Positions 14,729 through 21,782 of a stretch of 38,714 nt of DNA are shown one piece after another (positions within the stretch are counted from its first letter, which is position 1; each line of letters opens with the position of its first letter). The notes beneath the pieces are model-generated. The model was not told the DNA's origin. It saw nothing but the letters and a program-made list of their open reading frames with translations, and searched no databases. The DNA comes from Clostridiales bacterium UBA6468 (GTDB taxonomy: Bacteria; Bacillota; Clostridia; Oscillospirales; Oscillospiraceae). Location of the stretch: contig DJNI01000086.1 in assembly GCA_002436765.1 (NCBI GenBank), positions 313-39,026 on the forward strand. Direction: 5' to 3'. Made by a program: the position numbers and the translations under genes.

Positions 14729-15041
14729 CTTGTTTCACGGCTGTGCCGTTATCGGCCGTATCCGAAAGCTGGCAGAACGGTTCGGCTGCGGCTGTTTGCC
14801 CTTGGTAAGCCATTTCTCCCGGAAATGCCGGACGGATCTCAAGGGGGGATTTGGAAGGCAAACACGCGCCTGCACGTTCTGACAGCTTTCGATAGGCCTC
14901 AGGGGGATTTCTGTCGGCTGCCTAATCGCGGTACAGTTTGAAGGATGTGTGTGTTGAAGGATGTGTGTGCAATACAGATTGAGGAAATCGGATTAGGAGG
15001 TATTTTGCGATCTGGCATCCGTTGTACAGTAAGGTAATGTA
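14729..15041. other. 313-bp intergenic stretch without a supported gene
   Basis: Neither strand shows an ORF with a convincing start and binding site. The only distinct structure is a 16-bp tandem duplication at 14938-14969. An isolated AGGAGG near 14995-15000 is not followed by a usable reading frame. The stretch could hold remnants of a lost gene or the unresolved 3' region of the flavodoxin operon; no terminator is obvious after the flavodoxin stop. Confidence 0.5.
14938..14969. repeat. 16-bp tandem duplication
   Basis: TTGAAGGATGTGTGTG occurs twice in a row (14938-14953 and 14954-14969) without mismatch. Each unit has an internal GT dinucleotide run, suggesting slippage. Confidence 0.85.
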
Positions 15042-15461
15042 TCAGGCCAGCGCCTCGCCCAGACGGCGGCAGGCGCCCAGGGCTTCATCGTCGGGGGTCT
15101 CCTGGCAGATCACGCTGTCGCAGACCAGGTTCGCGCCCTTGTCCCGGCAGGTCTCTTCCCAGGTACGCATCCACTCGCCGTCGCCCCAGCCGTAGGAGCC
15201 GAACAGGGCAATCTTCTTGCCGGAGAGCTTGCTCTCGCAGGAATCAAACATGGGGGCGAACTCACCGTCCTCCAGCTCCTCCGCGCCCATGGCGGGGCAG
15301 CCGAAGGCAACCGCGTCAAATTCGTCCATCTTTCCTCCGTCGAACTCGGCGGCAGTGAACAGCTCCGCTTCCGCTCCGGCGTGCTTTGCGCCTTCCAGAA
15401 CGGCCTGTGCCATGGCCTCGGTATTTCCGGTGCCGCTCCAGTAAACAACTGCAACTTTCAT
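15042..15461 (-). CDS. Flavodoxin
   Basis: The 139-residue protein is a short-chain flavodoxin binding FMN. The phosphate loop SGTGNTEAMA lies at residues 9-18, the 60s loop is GCPAMGAEELE, and the 90s loop FGSYGWGDGEW contains the Tyr/Trp expected to stack on the flavin. It carries electrons in place of ferredoxin when iron is short. The start MKVAVVYW was chosen because AAAGGA lies 8 bases upstream; a TTG two codons earlier is less likely. It is the third gene of a probable iron-responsive operon, separated from the DUF3793 gene by a 221-bp foldback element ending just before its ribosome-binding site. Expression may therefore depend on transcription through that element. Confidence 0.95.
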   Translation of the reverse strand: MKVAVVYWSGTGNTEAMAQAVLEGAKHAGAEAELFTAAEFDGGKMDEFDAVAFGCPAMGAEELEDGEFAPMFDSCESKLSGKKIALFGSYGWGDGEWMRTWEETCRDKGANLVCDSVICQETPDDEALGACRRLGEALA

Positions 15462-15479
15462 TTTCAAAATCCTTTCTTT

Positions 15480-15700
15480 GGGAAGCTCTGATTAAATCGG
15501 CGAGAGCCGACAGCGAGAGATTTTTCTCTAGCCGAAAGGTTCAAAAGCGGAGGAATACTGTATGTACCCGCAAGGGGTATGCCGCAGCCGTAAGCTGGCT
15601 TACGCCGACAACGGCTGCGCTATATTTCGCGCTTTTGAAACTGCGCGGATAGCGGAAAAGATCCGCTGTTCGGCCGAAGACGATTTATTCAGAGATTCCC
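15480..15700. mobile_element. 221-bp foldback element (MITE-like) with 20-bp terminal inverted repeats
   Basis: The ends are near-perfect inverted repeats: the left end begins GGGAAGCTCTGATTAAATCG, the right end is its complement with 18 of 20 bases identical. Inside, TTCAAAAGCG pairs with CGCTTTTGAA, GCAGCCGT with ACGGCTGC, and the centre GTAAGC/GCTTAC forms the tip. Each arm also carries a small side hairpin in which different bases keep the pairing (AGCGAGAGA/TCTCTAGC-type on the left, AGCGGA/TCCGCT on the right). There is no protein-coding capacity. The element starts 6 bp past the DUF3793 stop and ends just before the flavodoxin ribosome-binding site. No clear target-site duplication was found. 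A structured non-coding RNA is the alternative explanation. Confidence 0.75.
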
Positions 15701-15705
15701 TTATA

Positions 15706-16251
15706 TCATCCGGCTACGGTGAGCCGTTCGATGTCGATTCCGCTGGCAAGCTGGCGGCAGTAGACCCTTGTGCAGGCTTTGTACCTGGCAAAGGTTTTTT
15801 TCGCCGCTTCCTCGTTTTCATAGACCTTCCAGCAGCCCACGCACTTGCAGGGTCTGTGTTCTAAGAAGCCCTTCACGTCCTCCGGCGGGTAGCTCAGAAA
15901 CAGGCCGATCTCGTGGGGGAAATCCTCCTGCTGCTTCAGTCGCCGGGCGAGCTTTGTCAGGCAGCGGCCGCCGCCCCGGCAGTCGTAGCCGAACTCTCTG
16001 AGGAGCGCTTCACAGGATGCGCGGGAAAGGTCTTCTTCCAGCCTTGCCGGGCGGTAAATGTAGATCAGCGCCCGATCCTGACGGATCCGCAGCGGGACTG
16101 CCCGGACGCCCTTTTTCCCAAGCCGCCGGTTCAGGCTCCGCAGGAAACCCAGCAGGTCTTCCCGGTTTTCGTAGGGGCAGGCAAACAGGCTGCCGGTTTT
16201 CAACCCCGCCAGAGTGGGGGCGCAGTTGCGAACCACCTGCTCCTCAGACAC
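15706..16251 (-). CDS. DUF3793 family protein
   Basis: The 181-residue protein has no membrane segment and belongs to DUF3793, found mostly in anaerobic Firmicutes and often next to flavodoxin or iron-transport genes. Recognisable stretches are FPHEIGLFLSYPPEDVKGFL near residue 112 and a Cys-containing region (HRPCKCVGCWKVYENEE) followed by FARYKACTRVYCRQL. The C-terminal half has five cysteines, a possible metal or redox site. No biochemical role is known to me. The GTG start has AAGGAGG 6 bases upstream and overlaps the end of the preceding 42-residue gene by 8 bases, implying translational coupling. Context suggests a role under iron limitation. Confidence 0.85.
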   Translation of the reverse strand: MSEEQVVRNCAPTLAGLKTGSLFACPYENREDLLGFLRSLNRRLGKKGVRAVPLRIRQDRALIYIYRPARLEEDLSRASCEALLREFGYDCRGGGRCLTKLARRLKQQEDFPHEIGLFLSYPPEDVKGFLEHRPCKCVGCWKVYENEEAAKKTFARYKACTRVYCRQLASGIDIERLTVAG

Positions 16252-16372
16252 GGCCGCCCTCCTTGCTCCGGGCGATTCGGCGCAGGCTTTTCCGGACGGA
16301 AATGACGCCCACAGACGTTATGGTGACTGCCGCAACGGCACCGGCGCCGGACAAAATCGTGGCAATTTCCAT
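16244..16372 (-). CDS. Small 42-residue single-span membrane protein
   Basis: The ORF starts MEIATILSGAG and contains one hydrophobic segment (about residues 5-24, Ala/Val/Ile/Thr/Gly-rich) followed by a basic tail (RKSLRRIARSKEGGRV). This fits an inner-membrane protein with a cytoplasmic positive C-terminus. GGGAGG lies 8 bases before its ATG, and its stop overlaps the DUF3793 start by 8 bases, so it is the first gene of the operon. It resembles FeoB-associated small membrane proteins in size and topology but lacks their cysteines. No family is recognised. It may anchor or support the DUF3793 protein. Confidence 0.7.
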   Translation of the reverse strand: MEIATILSGAGAVAAVTITSVGVISVRKSLRRIARSKEGGRV

Positions 16373-16426
16373 AGCTCGAACCTCCCGTATTCAAAATGAT
16401 AAAGCCGTCTTTTTCGTTTGCTTTTG

Positions 16427-16442
16427 GTTAGCCTCTGCTAAC
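16427..16442. promoter_or_regulatory. Candidate DtxR/IdeR-type metal-regulator site
   Basis: GTTAGC (16427-16432), four bases, GCTAAC (16437-16442). The arms resemble the core of the DtxR/IdeR box (TTAGGTTAGSCTAACCTAA), although the spacing differs. It lies just downstream of the -10, around or just past the transcription start of the small-protein/DUF3793/flavodoxin operon, where a bound Fe2+-responsive repressor would block transcription. The flavodoxin supports iron control. The regulator is not in the window. Confidence 0.55.
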
Positions 16443-16449
16443 TGGCTAT

Positions 16450-16478
16450 ATCATACACGATGTTGTTCCATTTGTCAA
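16450..16478 (-). promoter_or_regulatory. Promoter of the small-protein/DUF3793/flavodoxin operon
   Basis: On the minus strand, -35 TTGACA (16473-16478), 17-bp spacer, -10 TATGAT (16450-16455). The leader is about 70 nt. Confidence 0.85.
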
Positions 16479-16514
16479 GTCTTTTTCCTACTATTTTTAT
16501 AGGCAGATTTTTTG

Positions 16515-16571
16515 GCACGAAAAAGCGCCCCGGCAGGGCGCTTCAGGATGTTTTATTGAAGTTTTTCGTGC
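16515..16571 (-). terminator. Terminator after the YbaK-domain gene
   Basis: An 8-bp stem AAGCGCCC / GGGCGCTT (16523-16543) with T5 on the minus strand. It is nested in longer outer arms, GCACGAAAAA (16515-16524) and TTTTTCGTGC (16562-16571), which are also perfect complements. Confidence 0.82.
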
Positions 16572-16573
16572 AA

Positions 16574-17116
16574 TTATTCCCGGGGCAGGGTGACGATCCG
16601 GGGCTTATGATGGACGGCGGGGAGAATTTTTTCCATCAGGTCAGCCGTCCGCAGGCGCAGGCTGGAGGTGTTGATGCAGGGATGACAGCCGATAAACTCC
16701 CCCTTCAGCACGTCCTCGTCCATGAGAAGCTGCACATGGTTCTCCCCATCGTTCATCAGCCCCAGAACGCTGACGGAGCCGGGGGTGATGTCCAGAAACT
16801 TCTCCATATACTCCGGCGAGGCAAAGCTCAGGCGGGAGGAGCCGATCTCCTTGGAAAGAACGCTGGTTTTGAAATGCTTGTCCCCGGGCAGCATCAGCAG
16901 ATAAAACTCCGTACACTGCCGGTTGCACAGCAGCAGATTTTTGCAGATCACCGCGTCCAGCACCCGGTCGATTTCCTCGCAGGCTTCCATGGTCATGGCT
17001 GCCTCGTGGTCGATGCGCCGGTAGTCGATTCCCAGACTGTCCAGCAGGTCGTAGCAGCGAATTTCCTTCTCAAGCCGTCCGGCGCAGTCCGCGGGACGTC
17101 CGTTTACCAGTTCCAT
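16574..17116 (-). CDS. Prolyl-tRNA deacylase-type protein (YbaK/PrdX family)
   Basis: The 180-residue protein has a YbaK/ProRS-associated editing domain over most of its length: YRRIDHEAAMTMEACEE, VICKNLLLCNRQCTEFYLLMLPGDKHFKTS (motif region with the family's conserved Lys), FASPEYMEKFLDITPGSVSVLGLMND. Free-standing PrdX/ProXp-ala proteins hydrolyse mischarged Ala-tRNA(Pro). The start MELVNGRP was chosen because AAAGGA lies 8 bases upstream; an ATG three codons earlier sits directly against the binding site. It follows the TrmH-family gene by 5 bp, joining two tRNA/RNA quality genes in one transcription unit. Confidence 0.88.
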   Translation of the reverse strand: MELVNGRPADCAGRLEKEIRCYDLLDSLGIDYRRIDHEAAMTMEACEEIDRVLDAVICKNLLLCNRQCTEFYLLMLPGDKHFKTSVLSKEIGSSRLSFASPEYMEKFLDITPGSVSVLGLMNDGENHVQLLMDEDVLKGEFIGCHPCINTSSLRLRTADLMEKILPAVHHKPRIVTLPRE

Positions 17117-17121
17117 CGTTA

Positions 17122-17937
17122 TCATCCTTTCCTTAACTGCCAGAAGGCCACGGCGCTGGCAGCCGCTACGTTCAGAGAATCCACGCCGTGGTACATGGGA
17201 ATTTTTACGGTGTAGTCGCACCGGGCGGTGGTCGTCTCCCTCAGGCCGTCGCCCTCGCTGCCCAGAATCACCGCCAGCTTTTCCTCCGCCATGAGACGGC
17301 GGTCGTCAATGGAGACGGAATCGTCGCTCAGCGCCATGGCGGCGGTTCGGAAGCCCAGACGGCTCAGCCGCTCCATCCCCTCCCCCGGCCAGTCCCCCGT
17401 AAACGTCCAGGGGATCTGAAACACCGTCCCCATGCTGACCCGGGCGCTGCGGCGGTACAGCGGGTCACTGCATCCTGGGGTCAGCAGCACGGCGTCCATG
17501 CCCAGCGCGGCGGCGGAACGGAAGATCGCGCCCACGTTGGTGGGGTTCTGGACGTTTTCCAGAACCACGATCCGCGCTGCCCCGGCGCAGACGTCCTCCA
17601 GGTTGGGAAGCTCCGGGCGGCGCATGGCGCACAGCACGCCACGGGTCAGATGGTAGCCGGTGAGATTGCACAGCAGTTCCTCGTCCGCGGTGTACACAGG
17701 CACCCCGGGGCAGCGGGCGATGACCTCCCGCGCCGCCCCCGTGATGTCCTTGCGCTCCATGAGCAGCGACACCGGCTCGTATCCGCCGTCCAATGCCCGG
17801 TGGATGACCTTGGGGCTTTCCGCAATGAACACTCCCTTGGCCGGTTCAAACCGGTTGAGCAGCTGCGCCTCCGTCAGCCGGGCATACACGTCCAGCTCCG
17901 GCGCGGAGAAATCCGTTATTTCAACAACATTGGCCAT
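17122..17937 (-). CDS. TrmH/SpoU-family RNA 2'-O-methyltransferase
   Basis: The 271-residue protein has an N-terminal substrate-binding domain (L30e-like, about 10-105, with FIAESPKVIHRAL) and a C-terminal SPOUT domain. The three SpoU motifs are present: NPTNVGAIFRSAAALG (motif 1), LGSEGDGL (motif 2) and IPMYHGVDSLNVAAASAV (motif 3), which form the knotted SAM site. Members methylate a ribose in rRNA or tRNA; the exact nucleotide is not predictable, with 23S rRNA the commonest target for this two-domain form. GGAGGAAGG precedes the ATG. The promoter is divergent from that of the sugar transporter. Confidence 0.92.
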   Translation of the reverse strand: MANVVEITDFSAPELDVYARLTEAQLLNRFEPAKGVFIAESPKVIHRALDGGYEPVSLLMERKDITGAAREVIARCPGVPVYTADEELLCNLTGYHLTRGVLCAMRRPELPNLEDVCAGAARIVVLENVQNPTNVGAIFRSAAALGMDAVLLTPGCSDPLYRRSARVSMGTVFQIPWTFTGDWPGEGMERLSRLGFRTAAMALSDDSVSIDDRRLMAEEKLAVILGSEGDGLRETTTARCDYTVKIPMYHGVDSLNVAAASAVAFWQLRKG

Positions 17938-18003
17938 AGCGTTCCTTCCTCCCTGCCTTACGCAAAGGCATTCTGCCAAAAACGGGGCGTTTTTTCCCTT
18001 CCT

Positions 18004-18032
18004 ATACTACCAAATTCCGTTCAAAATGTCAA
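18004..18032 (-). promoter_or_regulatory. Promoter of the TrmH/YbaK gene pair
   Basis: On the minus strand, TTGACA (18027-18032), 17-bp spacer, TAGTAT (18004-18009). Confidence 0.75.
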
Positions 18033-18047
18033 AGATTTCTCCGCCGA

Positions 18048-18076
18048 TTGACTTCCATTTTCGGCGATGGTAGAAT
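18048..18076 (+). promoter_or_regulatory. Promoter of the GPH transporter gene
   Basis: TTGACT (18048-18053), 17-bp spacer, TAGAAT (18071-18076), back to back with the minus-strand promoter at 18004-18032. Confidence 0.75.
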
Positions 18077-18107
18077 GGATCCATTGTAAAGAGAGGGGCG
18101 GATCGCC

Positions 18108-19526
18108 ATGGCAGACAAACATCCGGGGTATATGACCACCTTCAAGGAGCGCCTGAGCTACTGGACATACTTCATCGGGCAGAACATTTACTACAACATC
18201 ACGGCGGCTTTTATTTCCACTTACCTTGCCATGCAGGGCGTGAACCTTGCCAAGGTCGCCATCGTGCTGCTGATCGTCAAGATCTGGGACGCCGTGAATG
18301 ACCCCATTTTCGGCTTCATCTTCGACAAGGTCAAATTCAAGAACGGGCAGAAAAGTCTGCCCTGGCTGCGGATCTCCACCGCGCTGATCCCCGTTGTGAC
18401 CATCATTCTGTTCTCCATCCCCTCGGCGCTGGGGGAGACCGGGAAGCTCGTCTGGTTCGGCGTGGCCTACGTGGTGTGGGACACCGTGTACACCCTGACG
18501 GACATCCCCGCCTACGCCATGCTGAACACCATGACCGACAATCTGCCGGAGCGCAACACCCTGCTCTCCGTCAACCGGGTGTTCTCCGGGGTGGGCGTGC
18601 TGATCTACGGCGTGGTGCTGCCCATCCTCATCAGCGAAAATGTGGGCATGAGCGCCAGCCTTGCCATTGCCACGCTGTCCATTTTCAGCGCCCTGACCAT
18701 GGTGCCGTTGTCTCTCAACTGCAAGGAGCGCAACTATAAACCCGAAGAAGAGGACGAAAACTTCTCCCCCCGGCAGATGTTCTCCTATCTGGGGAAGAAC
18801 AAATACCTGCTGACCTACTACGGCGGCTACTGCGCCACCGACGCGCTGAAAACCTCCGCCGCCGTGACGCTGTTCGTCTCCTTCTACCTGTTCGGCAACT
18901 CCCTTTACTCCATCGTCCTGAATCTGCTGAACATGGTGCCGGGTGTTTTCGCCGCCATGCTCATGCCCACCATCCTGAAAAAGCTGGATAAATTCAAGAC
19001 CCTTTTCTGGTGCAACATCGTCAACATCATCTTAGGTCTGGTAATTTTCTTTGTGGGCTACGATAACCGGGCGCTGTTCCTGACGCTGACCTGCATCCGC
19101 ACCGTTCCCATGAGCATTGTTGGCATTCTCGCCTTCATGTTCACCCCGGACTGCGCCGAGTACGGCCAGTACAAATCCGGCATCAGCGCCAAGGGCATCA
19201 CCTTCGCCATTCAGACCTTCTCCGTGAAGATCACCGCCGCCATTTCCTCTTCTCTTGCGCTGGCGCTGCTGGGCTGCTTCCACTGGATCTCCGTGGAGGC
19301 GGAGAGCTTCGAGGCGCTGAAGGCGCTGAACATCCGGCAGAGCGCGGAGGCGCTGGAGGGGCTGTGGATCGTATACGCCCTGGTGCCCGTCATCGGCATG
19401 ATCATTTCCACGTTCTTCTACTTGGGCTACAAGCTCAACGACAAGGACGTGCAGATCATGGCGCGGTGCAACGCCGGGGAGATCACCCGGGAGGAAGCCG
19501 AGTCTCTGCTGTCCCGGAAATATTGA
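18108..19526 (+). CDS. Glycoside-pentoside-hexuronide (GPH)-type MFS transporter
   Basis: The 472-residue protein has about twelve membrane segments and the GPH layout: an N-terminal KERLSYWTYFIGQNIYYN segment, the conserved acidic stretch WDAVNDPIFGFIFDK near residue 65, and a cytoplasmic loop between helices 6 and 7 (KERNYKPEEEDENF). GPH carriers import sugars, glycosides or glucuronides by cation symport. No glycosidase or sugar-catabolic gene is adjacent, so the substrate is unknown. AGAGGGG lies upstream of the ATG. The gene is monocistronic, ending at a strong terminator. Confidence 0.9.
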   Translation: MADKHPGYMTTFKERLSYWTYFIGQNIYYNITAAFISTYLAMQGVNLAKVAIVLLIVKIWDAVNDPIFGFIFDKVKFKNGQKSLPWLRISTALIPVVTIILFSIPSALGETGKLVWFGVAYVVWDTVYTLTDIPAYAMLNTMTDNLPERNTLLSVNRVFSGVGVLIYGVVLPILISENVGMSASLAIATLSIFSALTMVPLSLNCKERNYKPEEEDENFSPRQMFSYLGKNKYLLTYYGGYCATDALKTSAAVTLFVSFYLFGNSLYSIVLNLLNMVPGVFAAMLMPTILKKLDKFKTLFWCNIVNIILGLVIFFVGYDNRALFLTLTCIRTVPMSIVGILAFMFTPDCAEYGQYKSGISAKGITFAIQTFSVKITAAISSSLALALLGCFHWISVEAESFEALKALNIRQSAEALEGLWIVYALVPVIGMIISTFFYLGYKLNDKDVQIMARCNAGEITREEAESLLSRKY

Positions 19527-19572
19527 TGCCGGAAAAGCCCCGAAAGCGCAGCCTATAACCGCAGACAGAAAA

Positions 19573-19600
19573 TGGCCTCCCGCTTTACAGCGGGAGGCCA
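19573..19600. terminator. Terminator between the GPH gene and the convergent unknown gene
   Basis: A perfect 12-bp GC-rich stem TGGCCTCCCGCT / AGCGGGAGGCCA with loop TTAC. It is flanked by AAAA on the left and CTTGTTTG on the right, so it probably serves both convergent transcripts. Confidence 0.85.
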
Positions 19601-19628
19601 CTTGTTTGGATGTAGAAATCGCTGACCG

Positions 19629-19988
19629 TCAGGGTTTTCCAACCGGAATGGTTGTATTCTCCTGAAACGCCGCCAGCAGGGCGTTCAGATCCTCCTCATG
19701 GGTGAAGCGGAACGCCTTCTGCCTGCCGTCGTAGCATACCACCAGATAGCACAGGGTGCCATAGATTTTTCCGTTTTCGAAAAATCCCTTGGTCACAGCC
19801 AGACGCTTGAAAACTCTGGTGATCGCCGACAGAGGAATGTAGCCGATCCGGTTGATGCCGTACATGCCCACATACAGCGCTTTGTCGCCCAGGCCGAAGT
19901 CCTCGTAATGGGTGCAGCACACTCTGTCCGGGCGGAGAACCTCCGGCGGCAGAATTTTCTCGGAAAGCGCTTTGGGCGGAATGTACAT
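19629..19988 (-). CDS. Unknown protein of 119 residues, possible PH-like fold
   Basis: I do not recognise the family. The sequence is beta-rich with alternating hydrophobic residues (KALYVGMYGINRIGYIPLSAI, YGTLCYLVVCYDGRQKAFRF) and ends in a short helix (EEDLNALLAAFQENT), a pattern reminiscent of small bacterial PH-like domains. No signal peptide or membrane span is visible. The start MYIPPKAL is preceded by AAAGGA at 8 bases; a TTG two codons earlier is weaker. It follows the CstA gene by 36 bp on the same strand and shares its transcript and terminator. A role linked to pyruvate uptake or its regulation is possible but unsupported. Confidence 0.6.
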   Translation of the reverse strand: MYIPPKALSEKILPPEVLRPDRVCCTHYEDFGLGDKALYVGMYGINRIGYIPLSAITRVFKRLAVTKGFFENGKIYGTLCYLVVCYDGRQKAFRFTHEEDLNALLAAFQENTTIPVGKP

Positions 19989-20024
19989 ATGCAAAATCCT
20001 TTCTCAGGTGGTCAGACGGATGGA

Positions 20025-21491
20025 TTACTTTGCCTCAGCGGGCTTCTCGGCCTTGGCACCCTTCTTGGGAGCCAGAACAGCAAACAGCACGAACAGCACA
20101 ACGGCGATGCCCACGCCCAGATATCTGGAGATCGCAGCAAGGAAGGAAATGCCGCCCAGGTACAGCTTGCTGCCGAACACGAAGGACAGGGTAACGGCAG
20201 TCATGAACGCTGCGGGAACGGCCGCGATGTAAGCGTTCTTGCCCTCATGGCGCAGATACATGGCAGCAGTCCACAGCACGATGGCGGCCAGGATCTGGTT
20301 GGTGGAAGCAAAGTAGTTCCAGATGGAGGTATAGTCCAGCTGAGAAACCAGAACGCCCAGCGCCAGCAGAGGAATGGTCAGAATCAGGCGGTTCTTGTAG
20401 CTCTTCTGCTCCATATGCAGCGCGTCGGCAATGGTCAGACGAGCGGAACGGAACGCGGTGTCACCGGAGGTGATGGGGCAGGCGATAACGCCCAGCATCG
20501 CCAGAACAACGCCGAAGCCGCCCATGGTGGTCAGGCAGATGTTATAGATGCACGTGGACTGGCCATCTGCCATAGCCGCTTTCAGACCGGTCATCAGGCC
20601 GCCCTCGATGGGGAACAGAGCGCAGGAAGCGGCAGCCCAGACCAGGGCGATGATGCCCTCGCAGACCATGGCGCCATAGAACACCAGGTGGGACATTTTC
20701 TCACTCTTGCAGCAGCGCGCCATGATGGGCGACTGGGTGGAGTGGAAGCCGGAGCAGGCACCGCAGGCCACGGAAATAAACATGGCAGGGAAGACGGGGG
20801 TTCCCTCGGGATGCATGTTGCGCAGGGGGAAGATCTCGGGGATCTGATAGCCTCTGATGATGGTACCGGCGCCCACGCCGATGGCCATGACGATCAGGCA
20901 GATGCCGAAGATGGGATACAGCTTGCCAATGATCTTGTCCACGGACATGAAGGTCGCAATGAAGAAATATGCGAACACGACGGCAAGCCAGAAGTACTTA
21001 TTGGTCAGGATGCCGGCAGAGCCGCCCTGGCCGCACAGATAAGCCAGCAGGCCGGCAGGACCGACGGCGAACACAACGCCGACCATGAACAGCAGCACGG
21101 TAGAGAACACACGCATGACCTGCTTCATGGCGTTGCCCATGTACGTCCCGGTCAGCTCAGCAACGCTGAGACCCTGATGCCGCATGGACATAAAGCCGGA
21201 CGCAAAGTCATGCACGCCGCCGGCAAAGATGGTGCCGAAGGTGATCCACAGGAACACGCTGGGACCCCACAGCGCGCCGCCCACGGCACCCCAGATGGGG
21301 CCGAGACCGGCAATGTTCAGAAGCTGAATCAGGAAAATACGCCAGGTAGGCATGACCACGTAGTCAACGCCGTCCTCCATGGTGATTGCGGGCGTTTCCC
21401 GGTCGTCAGGACCAAAGGTCTTGGATACAAATCCGCCATAGATAAAGTATCCGGCAATGAGAAGCGCCAAGCATGCGAAGAAACTTATCAT
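20025..21491 (-). CDS. cstA: CstA-family carbon starvation protein, probable pyruvate/peptide transporter
   Basis: The 488-residue polytopic protein has about thirteen hydrophobic segments. CstA signatures are PTWRIFLIQLLNIAGLGPI, WGPSVFLWITFGTIFAGGVHD near residues 75-95, and GACSGFHSTQSPIMAR. Members import pyruvate or peptides during nutrient limitation. The length matches the short Gram-positive form (about 480 residues) rather than the roughly 700-residue E. coli protein. TAAGGAGGGTA precedes the ATG. Codon use looks more biased towards common codons than in the neighbours, which suggests high expression. It is transcribed from a good promoter with a leader of about 90 nt containing a hairpin. 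No LytTR two-component genes sit beside it, unlike some cstA loci. Confidence 0.93.
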   Translation of the reverse strand: MISFFACLALLIAGYFIYGGFVSKTFGPDDRETPAITMEDGVDYVVMPTWRIFLIQLLNIAGLGPIWGAVGGALWGPSVFLWITFGTIFAGGVHDFASGFMSMRHQGLSVAELTGTYMGNAMKQVMRVFSTVLLFMVGVVFAVGPAGLLAYLCGQGGSAGILTNKYFWLAVVFAYFFIATFMSVDKIIGKLYPIFGICLIVMAIGVGAGTIIRGYQIPEIFPLRNMHPEGTPVFPAMFISVACGACSGFHSTQSPIMARCCKSEKMSHLVFYGAMVCEGIIALVWAAASCALFPIEGGLMTGLKAAMADGQSTCIYNICLTTMGGFGVVLAMLGVIACPITSGDTAFRSARLTIADALHMEQKSYKNRLILTIPLLALGVLVSQLDYTSIWNYFASTNQILAAIVLWTAAMYLRHEGKNAYIAAVPAAFMTAVTLSFVFGSKLYLGGISFLAAISRYLGVGIAVVLFVLFAVLAPKKGAKAEKPAEAK

Positions 21492-21582
21492 ACATTACCC
21501 TCCTTAGATTTCAGTGACTCCGGGGTGCCCGGAGTATCCCAAATGGCGCGCAGCAAGGATGTTGGCGCACCCCTGCCGTACG
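21492..21582 (-). promoter_or_regulatory. 5' leader of cstA with a hairpin
   Basis: The roughly 90-nt leader contains a perfect 8-bp hairpin, ACTCCGGG / CCCGGAGT (21517-21535), about 12 nt before the ribosome-binding site. No T-run follows, so it is not a plain terminator. Whether it regulates translation is unknown. Confidence 0.45.
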
Positions 21583-21587
21583 CATCT

Positions 21588-21616
21588 ATTGTACCGTTCT
21601 TTTCCGTGGAAGTCAA
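21588..21616 (-). promoter_or_regulatory. Promoter of cstA
   Basis: On the minus strand, TTGACT (21611-21616), 17-bp spacer, TACAAT (21588-21593). Confidence 0.8.
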
Positions 21617-21705
21617 TAAAAAAATTCACAATTCGTTCAATATTTTGTAATATGCGCCAAGCTTCTCCCCAAAAATCCGCATATTCCCCTTCTGATTTTC
21701 CCTTA

Positions 21706-21729
21706 AAGAAGCCGGATTTCCGGCCTCTT
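21706..21729 (-). terminator. Terminator after the hemolysin-III family gene
   Basis: A 10-bp stem AAGAGGCCGG / CCGGCTTCTT with one G-U pair and a 4-base loop ends in a short T-run on the minus strand. Confidence 0.6.
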
Positions 21730-21782
21730 ATGGATTTTTTGCGTGAATATACTTTCAGCGGTGCAAATGACGACGACGCCGT

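Noticed and set aside
14658..14861. 67-codon minus-strand ORF overlapping tRNA-Asp
   Set aside because: Its C-terminal part is the antisense translation of the tRNA (ending in PGTDSNRRPPA), a well-known spurious annotation; it also crosses the tRNA terminator.
15562..15864. Plus-strand ORF across the foldback element and the end of the DUF3793 gene
   Set aside because: It is made of palindromic element sequence and the antisense of a real gene, without start signals.
19698..21650. 650-codon plus-strand ORF opposite cstA
   Set aside because: Low-complexity His/Gly/Asp/Gln-rich translation that mirrors the codon pattern of the real cstA gene in a high-GC genome.
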